Below, piece by piece: positions 9,101 through 13,747 of a stretch of 13,747 bases of DNA (the first letter of the stretch is position 1; the number at the start of each line of letters is the position of its first letter). The stretch is from assembly GCA_903923915.1 (NCBI GenBank), contig CAIXZI010000585.1, positions 1 to 13,747 on the forward strand, written 5' to 3'. A program made the translations under genes and the position numbers. The notes beneath the pieces are model-generated. The model worked only from the letters and a program-made list of their open reading frames with translations. It did not search any database and was not told where the DNA came from. This DNA comes from an uncultured Bacteroidota bacterium (lineage in GTDB: Bacteria; Bacteroidota; Bacteroidia; B-17B0; Aurantibacillaceae).

Positions 9101-9448
9101 GATAAAGCTATGATAGAAATGCCTGAAGCAACTGTACCGTATGATGCAACCATGTATTCTATTTGTTTAGCATACTTCCAAGCAGGTGAAAATAAAAAAG
9201 CAAAAGAAATTGCTCAAAAATTATTTACCATGTTTGAAGGTGATCTTCGTTTTTATAATAAACTTCCGGGACTTCATAAAGCGGCTTACGGTTCAGAAAT
9301 AAACCGTGCGCGTCAGTTAATGATGGCTTTGGTAAGTGTATCTTATAATTACAAAGAAGAAGCTTTAGGCAAAAGTTTTGAGCAACGTTTACCTGCAGTA
9401 ATTCCTCAAGAAGAAATGCCGGGTTATAAAGAACAATTGCAAAAATAA
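6191..9448 (+). CDS. DUF2723 / GT117 multi-pass membrane glycosyltransferase (TMEM260-like)
   Basis: This protein has 1085 residues. The N-terminus has a membrane segment (about 9-25), then the family signature [20 protein letters not shown] and HPPGAP (29-54). Asp34 and Glu37 sit in the first outer loop, where GT-C enzymes keep a catalytic acid. Many hydrophobic helices follow to about residue 360. Conserved DUF2723 segments come next: [17 protein letters not shown] (381-397), [21 protein letters not shown] (606-626), and a soluble part with [22 protein letters not shown] (699-720). About 1020-1075 is helical and TPR-like. Family knowledge: GT-C-fold transferases using a lipid-linked sugar; the human relative TMEM260 O-mannosylates proteins. 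Acceptor and sugar here are unknown. The stop overlaps the next start (TAATG), coupling it to a polysaccharide deacetylase. Confidence 0.9.
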   Translation: [1085 protein letters not shown]

Positions 9449-10062
9449 TGCGCTTACCGGCTCGTCCACCTAAATTGCTGCAAAACTTATTGCCGCAATG
9501 TTTTTGGAGTTTGCCTAACAGACAAAATAAAATTTACTTAACCTTTGATGATGGGCCAACACAAGAAGTGTTGCCCTTCATCTTAAAGACTTTAGATACT
9601 TACAAAGTATCAGCAACCTTTTTTTGCGTTGGAGAAAACATGCAAAAGCATCCTGATTTGGTTAAGGAGATGCTGAAAAGAGGCCATGTCATTGGCAACC
9701 ACACATTCAATCACATAAGTGGCTGGCGCACTAAAAATGAAGATTATTTTCAAAATGTAGAGGCTTGCAATAAAATTTATAAATCAAAATTATTTCGTCC
9801 GCCTTATGGCAGATTGCGTGCATCACAGGCAAACGAACTTCGTAGAAAATATAAAATAATTATGTGGGATGTGTTGAGTTACGATTATGATAAAACAGTA
9901 TTACCCCAAACTTGTTTTAGAAATGTAATTGATGCCACCAAAAGCGGCTCTGTTATTGTGTTTCATGATAATGTAAAAGCGTTAAAAAATTTAGAATACG
10001 CCTTGCCACGCAGCATAGATTTTTTATTGAAAAAAGATTTTGCCTTTGATGTAATTAAGTAA
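9448..10062 (+). CDS. NodB-type polysaccharide deacetylase
   Basis: This is a 204-residue carbohydrate esterase family 4 domain with little else. All motifs are present: TFDDGP (32-37; Asp34 as base, Asp35 binding metal), NHTFNH (84-89; metal ligands His85 and His89), RPPYGR (117-122), MWDVLSYDY (139-147), and IVFHDN (170-175; His173). It should therefore be an active metal-dependent deacetylase for N- or O-acetyl groups on a glycan. No signal peptide or membrane helix is visible, so either it acts in the cytoplasm or it is exported without a classical signal. The ATG shares its A with the TAA stop of the glycosyltransferase, which implies coupled translation and a related pathway. The substrate is not deducible from sequence. 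Confidence 0.92.
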   Translation: MRLPARPPKLLQNLLPQCFWSLPNRQNKIYLTFDDGPTQEVLPFILKTLDTYKVSATFFCVGENMQKHPDLVKEMLKRGHVIGNHTFNHISGWRTKNEDYFQNVEACNKIYKSKLFRPPYGRLRASQANELRRKYKIIMWDVLSYDYDKTVLPQTCFRNVIDATKSGSVIVFHDNVKALKNLEYALPRSIDFLLKKDFAFDVIK

Positions 10063-10072
10063 ATCATCTTTT

Positions 10073-10096
10073 GTCATACTGAGCTTGTCGAAGTAT
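10073..10096 (+). repeat. Dispersed repeat, copy 2 (single arm)
   Basis: A single 24-nt arm matches the core GTCATNNTGAGCNTGTCGAA, starting 10 nt after the deacetylase stop. No second arm is found nearby, unlike the copies at 5991-6055 and 12363-12417. It lies between two convergent genes. Confidence 0.8.
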
Positions 10097-10246
10097 GGGC
10101 GTTCCGCTTGGTTTAGCTCATTGTTTTAGTTTTTATGTTGGTTTCGCTGAATGCTTCGTGAAGGACTTCGCATTTCAAGCGGCGGGCTTTACGCGGCAAT
10201 CTTTTATGATTACATAAAAGGATTTACGTGGCAATCCCTAACGCGT
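10097..10246. repeat. Composite palindromic intergenic repeat
   Basis: This block between convergent genes is structured. CCGCTTG (10104-10110) pairs with CAAGCGG (10176-10182). AATCTTTTATG (10198-10208) forms a hairpin with CATAAAAGGATT (10213-10224) over a 4-nt loop. TTTACGCGGCAATC (10188-10201) recurs as TTTACGTGGCAATC (10223-10236), flanking the hairpin. It is more GC-rich than its surroundings and encodes nothing I can see. I recall blocks of this type in other Bacteroidota intergenic regions. It may also serve as a two-way transcription end, but there is no clean T-tract. Confidence 0.65.
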
Positions 10247-10271
10247 AGACGCATAAAATACTTAACAACAA

Positions 10272-11216
10272 CTATTTTAAAACAGCAATAATTTTTTCCG
10301 CTAAAAACTCAGCTAATTTAATGTTTGATTCTTTTGTCCAACCTGCAATATGTGGTGTAAGAATAACTTTATCAGATGAAAATAAATACTGTAAAGGTGC
10401 AGGTATTTCTTTGTTATCAATCCCTTCAAACGATACGGCTTCGTATTCCAGCACATCTAAACACGCGCCTAATACTTTTCCACTCTTTAAATTTTTAACC
10501 AAATCTTCTGTGTTTAAGCATTTGCCACGTGCCGTATTAATGATATAAATGTTTTTTTTAAACTGCTTTATAAAAACATCATTAATTAAATAGTTTGTTT
10601 CATCAGTTAAAGGCGTATGCAAACTAAGTATATCAGCTTGCTCAAAAATATCGTCCATCCTGCTCTCTTTGGCAAACTCAGTTCCAAAATTTGTTTTGTA
10701 TTTATCGTAAGCTAAAATTTTTACACCAAAGCCTTGCAAGCGTTGTGCAAAAGCAGCACCCATATTACCATACCCAACAATACCAACGGTTTTACCGCAC
10801 AATTCAATACCTCGATTTTCTTCACGCAACCATTTACCTAAACGCACTTCGGCATTTGCTTTTATTAGGCTGTTGAATAAAGCAAGCAACATACCCAATG
10901 CATGTTCGGCAACTGCATCTCGGTTTCCTTCGGGCGAGTTTACACAAACAATGCCTTTTTTCTCTGCATAAGCAACATCAATGTTTTCCATCCCCGCTCC
11001 TACGCGTGCAATGCATTTTAATTTGGGTGCGCTATCAATAATGGCTGCGGTGATTTTAAATTTACTACGCAACACAATTCCATCATAGTTTGGAATTAGT
11101 TTTTTCAATTCATCTGCTGGCTTATCATAAAACAAATCGCATTGAAAACGTTGTTCAATAAGCATTTCATGCAATCGTGGATGATTTGAATCTATAAAAA
11201 GGATTTTTTTTGACAT
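10272..11216 (-). CDS. D-2-hydroxyacid dehydrogenase (phosphoglycerate dehydrogenase-like, no ACT domain)
   Basis: This is a 314-residue NAD(P)-dependent oxidoreductase of the D-isomer-specific family. Visible features: the substrate-domain segment RVGAGMENID (71-80), NSPEGNRDAVAEHALG (93-108), the Rossmann motif GYGNMG (148-153), NTARG with catalytic Arg230, LDVLEYE with probable Glu259, and TPHIAGWT with catalytic His289. It lacks the C-terminal regulatory domain of long SerA, so it may be a short 3-phosphoglycerate dehydrogenase or act on another 2-keto/2-hydroxy acid; sequence alone does not decide. The usual Pro after the catalytic Glu motif is replaced (YEAVSFEG). Its ATG overlaps the ctaA stop (TAATG), so the two are translated together, although no metabolic link to heme A synthesis is obvious. 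Confidence 0.9.
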   Translation of the reverse strand: MSKKILFIDSNHPRLHEMLIEQRFQCDLFYDKPADELKKLIPNYDGIVLRSKFKITAAIIDSAPKLKCIARVGAGMENIDVAYAEKKGIVCVNSPEGNRDAVAEHALGMLLALFNSLIKANAEVRLGKWLREENRGIELCGKTVGIVGYGNMGAAFAQRLQGFGVKILAYDKYKTNFGTEFAKESRMDDIFEQADILSLHTPLTDETNYLINDVFIKQFKKNIYIINTARGKCLNTEDLVKNLKSGKVLGACLDVLEYEAVSFEGIDNKEIPAPLQYLFSSDKVILTPHIAGWTKESNIKLAEFLAEKIIAVLK

Positions 11217-12268
11217 TACTTATTCAGCGAATAATTTTTTCTACTAAACTGAAACAGCAAGAATAAAAATGTGGCTACTAAAGCAAATGCTACCGTTTGA
11301 TGCAGCACGCCTAACAAAACAGGTACATTATATAGTAATGTGAAAATGCCCAAAATAATTTGTAGGGTAGTTAAATATATCAGCCAACTAATACCTTTAA
11401 ATTGAACTTTACTTAATTGTAATTTGTTTGAACGCATCCAAATAGCAGCAATTAAAACAACTACTACCCAGGCAAAAGTGCGATGTACAAACTGCACTCC
11501 GGCTGGGTTTGCAGTAAAATTGTATATAAATGAATCTGTCATTAAAATAGTATCGTTAGGGAACCAATCGGCACCCATTTTAGGCCAGGTAGAATAAATT
11601 AAACCAGCTTTTAAACCTGCAACAAAAGCGCCATAAATTATTTGAAAAATTAAAGTAACAAAAGTTATTAATGTTAATGTAAAAAGTTTTTTATTTGTGT
11701 TAGTTTCTTGTTTTTCTTCTGGTGTTTCATAAATAATTTCTAAAGCAAACCAAAACGTAAATGCAAAAGCCGTAAGCGCTGTTATTAAATGGGTAGCTAA
11801 TCTATAATGACTAACATTTGGATTTTTTACCAAACCGCTTTTTACCATCCACCAACCTACCAAGCCTTGCAGCGCACCAACACACAATAAAATAATGCTG
11901 CGTATTAATAATTTTTTTGTGAATTTTTTTGTAGCAATAAAATATACAAAACCGCCAAAAAACACAAAACCGATTAAACGTCCAATCATACGGTGACTCC
12001 ACTCCCACCAAAAAATATTTTTAAACTCGCTTAATTGCATCGAGTTGTTTATGATTTTGAATTCAGGGCTTTGTTGGTATTTGGTAAAATGCTCCATCCA
12101 GCTTTGCTCGTTTAAAGGTGGCATGGTGCCCATAACACTCCAATCGGTTATAGATAAGCCCGAGTGTGTTAAACGGGTTATGCAGCCAATAACCAACATT
12201 ACGTAAACCAAAACGCAACCTGTTAGTAGCCAGTAGATAATTTGCTTGTGTGGATTATTCTTAATCAT
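11216..12268 (-). CDS. ctaA: Heme A synthase, COX15/CtaA family
   Basis: This is a 350-residue membrane protein with about eight hydrophobic helices. It oxidises the C8 methyl of heme O to give heme A for cytochrome c oxidase, acting in the inner membrane. Conserved histidines expected for heme binding are present: EWSHR (His92), HYRLATH (His154 and His160), VHRTFAW (His262) and LHQTVAF (His323). Other family marks are GCITRLTHSGLSITDW (28-43) and GAFVAGLKAGLIYSTWPKMG (213-232). The form resembles the COX15-like (type 2) group of proteobacteria and mitochondria rather than the Bacillus one. The start at 12268 follows a -7 box by about 16 nt. No ctaB or oxidase subunit genes are in the window. 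The downstream dehydrogenase overlaps by one base. Confidence 0.93.
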   Translation of the reverse strand: MIKNNPHKQIIYWLLTGCVLVYVMLVIGCITRLTHSGLSITDWSVMGTMPPLNEQSWMEHFTKYQQSPEFKIINNSMQLSEFKNIFWWEWSHRMIGRLIGFVFFGGFVYFIATKKFTKKLLIRSIILLCVGALQGLVGWWMVKSGLVKNPNVSHYRLATHLITALTAFAFTFWFALEIIYETPEEKQETNTNKKLFTLTLITFVTLIFQIIYGAFVAGLKAGLIYSTWPKMGADWFPNDTILMTDSFIYNFTANPAGVQFVHRTFAWVVVVLIAAIWMRSNKLQLSKVQFKGISWLIYLTTLQIILGIFTLLYNVPVLLGVLHQTVAFALVATFLFLLFQFSRKNYSLNK

Positions 12269-12284
12269 CCTTTAAAAATCTTGA

Positions 12285-12292
12285 CAAATGTA
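12285..12292 (-). promoter_or_regulatory. Candidate -7 box of the ctaA promoter
   Basis: On the minus strand TACATTTG (12292-12285) matches the Bacteroidota TAnnTTTG consensus exactly, 16 nt before the ctaA ATG. The upstream -33 region has TTAT instead of TTTG, so only half of the promoter is convincing. The predicted leader is very short. Confidence 0.45.
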
Positions 12293-12362
12293 CATAAGGA
12301 TTGTGTGTAAATAATATAATTTAGCAACAAATTATGGGGTTATTTATTTTCCAATGCAAAGT

Positions 12363-12417
12363 CTTCGACAGGCTCAGACTGACTACGCGCGATGTCATAT
12401 TGAGCTTGTCGAAATAT
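12363..12417. repeat. Dispersed inverted repeat, copy 3 (arms point outward)
   Basis: The first arm (12363-12383) is the reverse complement of the core and the second (12394-12417) is the forward core, separated by 10 nt. The second arm is identical over 24 bases to the reverse complement of the right arm of copy 1 (6032-6055). The order is opposite to copy 1. It lies between the divergent genes ctaA and GSCFA and ends 29 nt before the GSCFA start. Confidence 0.85.
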
Positions 12418-12446
12418 GTGCGAGGGCTTTATTAAATAAATTTTAA

Positions 12447-13388
12447 ATGGACTTTATACTACCCTTTCTTCTAAAAAAATTACCTCAGCAGGTAAATATA
12501 CAGCAGGGCATGCTATTGGTAGGTTCTTGCTTTGCCGAAGAAATAGGCGCCAAACTAAGCGAACGCAAATTTAACAGCTTGGTAAACCCACATGGCATCA
12601 TGTATAATCCTATAAGCATCTGCAGGGCTATAAGTAATTATATAACCAATAAAAATTATACCCAAGCCGATATTTTTTTGCACGATGAATTATGGCGGAG
12701 TTTCAACCACCACGGCAAATTTGCAGATGTAAGTGCTGATACCTGTTTAGAAAACATTAACCACAATATTAACGAAGCACATAAACAATTAAAAAATGCC
12801 AAATGGCTGGTGTTAACGTTTGGCAGTGCTTTTGCCTATACCAATAATGGTGTTGTAGTAGCCAATTGCCACAAATTACCTGCTGCGCAATTTAAAAAGG
12901 TGCTTTTAACCAAAGAGCAAATTGTAGATGCTTGGCAAAAGCAACTAATTGCTTTAAAAGAATTTAATCCTCAATTACAGATTATGCTTACGGTTAGTCC
13001 GGTGCGGTATGTGCGCGATGGAGTAATTGAAAACAACCGCAGCAAGGGCATTTTGTTAGATGCTGTACATACGTTGATAGAAAAAAACACAAATTGCTTT
13101 TACTTTCCTGCGTATGAGATTGTGATTGATGAACTGCGCGATTACCGCTTTTTTAAAGAAGATTTAGTACATCCCAGCCACTTAGCTATAAATTATGTAT
13201 GGCAAAAATTTGTGGATACTGCTTACGATGATGAAACTAAAAATTTTATTGCCGATTACGAGCCCATTATGCGAAGCCTGCAACACAGAGATTTGCAGCA
13301 GGGGACAAGTGCTTCTTTAAAATTTAAAAAGACTTTAGAGGAAAGGCAAGGTGCACTGAAGAAAAAGTACCCTTTTGTTGATTTTTAA
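12447..13388 (+). CDS. GSCFA-family protein (SGNH-hydrolase-like)
   Basis: This 313-residue protein carries the motif that names the family, LLVGSCFAEEIG (23-34; Gly26 to Ala30). Further conserved pieces are NPHGIMYNP (47-55), LTFGSAFAY (123-131), TVSPVRYVRDG (182-192) and DLVHPSHLAINYVW (239-252). The Ser27 and Asp239-x-x-His242 layout resembles SGNH/GDSL esterases, with Ser, Asp and His in the expected order, so a hydrolase or acyl/acetyl esterase role is plausible. This is inference; I know of no firmly assigned substrate for the family. There is no signal peptide, so it is probably cytoplasmic. It stands alone on the plus strand, divergent from ctaA; I found no good promoter match, and the dispersed repeat at 12363-12417 lies just upstream. 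Confidence 0.88.
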   Translation: MDFILPFLLKKLPQQVNIQQGMLLVGSCFAEEIGAKLSERKFNSLVNPHGIMYNPISICRAISNYITNKNYTQADIFLHDELWRSFNHHGKFADVSADTCLENINHNINEAHKQLKNAKWLVLTFGSAFAYTNNGVVVANCHKLPAAQFKKVLLTKEQIVDAWQKQLIALKEFNPQLQIMLTVSPVRYVRDGVIENNRSKGILLDAVHTLIEKNTNCFYFPAYEIVIDELRDYRFFKEDLVHPSHLAINYVWQKFVDTAYDDETKNFIADYEPIMRSLQHRDLQQGTSASLKFKKTLEERQGALKKKYPFVDF

Positions 13389-13494
13389 CCAAACTATTTT
13401 AGATAAAATACCCATTATTCATTTAAAAAAAATAGTCATTTATAACTATTGTTTTTATTAGTTTTTAGGTCTATTTTTGGGCATGTTTTTAACA

Positions 13495-13529
13495 TTTTGC
13501 AGCTATAAAAACTAAAAAAACTACATTTA
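13495..13529 (+). promoter_or_regulatory. Candidate promoter of the lysine-rich secreted protein gene
   Basis: TTTTG (13495-13499) is followed after 22 nt by TACATTTA (13522-13529), one mismatch from TAnnTTTG. Transcription would start close to the ATG at 13548. The surrounding 13389-13547 gap is AT-rich and shows no other feature. Confidence 0.35.
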
Positions 13530-13547
13530 CCAAATAAAACAAACAAC

Positions 13548-13747
13548 ATGAAAAAAATAATTGCCATTTTAGCCATTGCCATTAGTGCAAACGCTGTTGC
13601 AACAAACACTTCAACCTTTTTAACTAAAGCACAAGAGCCTAAGCAGGAAACTAAAAAAAAGGATAAAAAAGAAAAAAGCAGCAAAAAAAAGGAAGGCGGC
13701 TTAGTTGATAATAAAATATCGGTTAGCGAAGAAAATCAACCTAAAAC
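13548..13747 (+). CDS. Secreted lysine-rich protein of unknown function, 5' fragment
   Basis: From ATG at 13548 the plus strand stays open for 66 codons to the window edge. The protein begins MKKIIAILAIAISANAVA, a signal peptide likely cleaved after ANAVA, so the product is exported. The mature part soon becomes extremely lysine-rich (KQETKKKDKKEKSSKKKEGG, residues 33-52), then LVDNKISVSEENQPK. The long runs of A in this stretch are prone to sequencing or replication slippage, but the frame here is intact. I recognise no domain; the rest of the gene lies outside. A candidate promoter lies just upstream. Confidence 0.65.
   Translation, partial: MKKIIAILAIAISANAVATNTSTFLTKAQEPKQETKKKDKKEKSSKKKEGGLVDNKISVSEENQPK

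Noticed and set aside
10691..10876. 61-codon plus-strand open frame, and the one at 10321-10548
   Set aside because: Both lie inside the hydroxyacid dehydrogenase, whose motifs are complete on the minus strand.
11811..12011. 66-codon minus-strand open frame in another phase
   Set aside because: It overlaps ctaA in a different phase; ctaA has full histidine motifs and membrane helices there.
5991..12417. GTCAT..TGAGC repeats considered as a CRISPR array
   Set aside because: Copies are kilobases apart, in mixed orientation, without regular spacers or cas genes; they are dispersed intergenic repeats.
13436..13684. 82-codon minus-strand open frame at the right edge
   Set aside because: It is Phe/Leu-rich because it reads the A-rich plus strand backward; the plus strand has a better start, signal peptide and promoter.
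1..13747. Search for a defence, toxin-antitoxin, phage or secretion system cluster
   Set aside because: All full-length genes except the 233-residue protein and the lipoprotein fall into recognised housekeeping or envelope families, and neither exception has features of such systems.

Overview
The window looks like ordinary chromosome from a member of the Bacteroidota. The DNA is AT-rich. Several starts are preceded by the Bacteroidota promoter pattern (TTTG, about 19-21 bp, then TAnnTTTG) rather than by clear Shine-Dalgarno sites. The families present are typical of that phylum: a DUF2723/GT117 membrane glycosyltransferase, a GSCFA protein, an OmpP1/FadL porin beside a class-IIc prolyl-tRNA synthetase, and COX15-type heme A synthase. 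I cannot fix the order; Flavobacteriales or Chitinophagales are both plausible. There is no phage, transposase, CRISPR array or recognisable defence system.

Layout. Minus strand, 1-2807: a 5' fragment of apbE (FAD:protein FMN transferase) at the left edge; a self-contained tRNA-Glu(UUC) unit with its own promoter and terminator; a conserved protein of unknown function; and proS, which reads into that unknown gene. Plus strand, 2903-5940: a Tyr/Gly/Asn-rich lipoprotein and an OmpP1/FadL outer-membrane porin, 20 bp apart. Plus strand, 6191-10062: a 1085-residue DUF2723/GT117 glycosyltransferase whose stop overlaps the start of a NodB polysaccharide deacetylase (TAATG). Minus strand, 10272-12268: ctaA (heme A synthase), whose stop overlaps the start of a D-2-hydroxyacid dehydrogenase, again TAATG. 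Plus strand, 12447-13388: a GSCFA-family protein. The right edge (13548 onward) holds the start of a secreted lysine-rich protein.

How the genes work together. Three themes can be read. Translation: proS and tRNA-Glu. Cell envelope: the lipoprotein/porin pair, then the glycosyltransferase/deacetylase pair, which probably build or trim surface glycans. Respiration and redox cofactors: apbE and ctaA. The links inside the two TAATG-coupled pairs are the firmest; links between blocks are only adjacency.

The longest gene-free stretches (5941-6190, 10063-10271, 12269-12446, 13389-13547) are each under 300 bases. Three of them carry copies of one short dispersed repeat built on GTCAT..TGAGC.TGTCGAA, in three different arrangements. 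One also carries a second, palindromic composite repeat. These repeats, the tyrosine-rich lipoprotein and the unknown gene beside proS are the parts least explained by known families. I did not find a convincing new multi-gene system.
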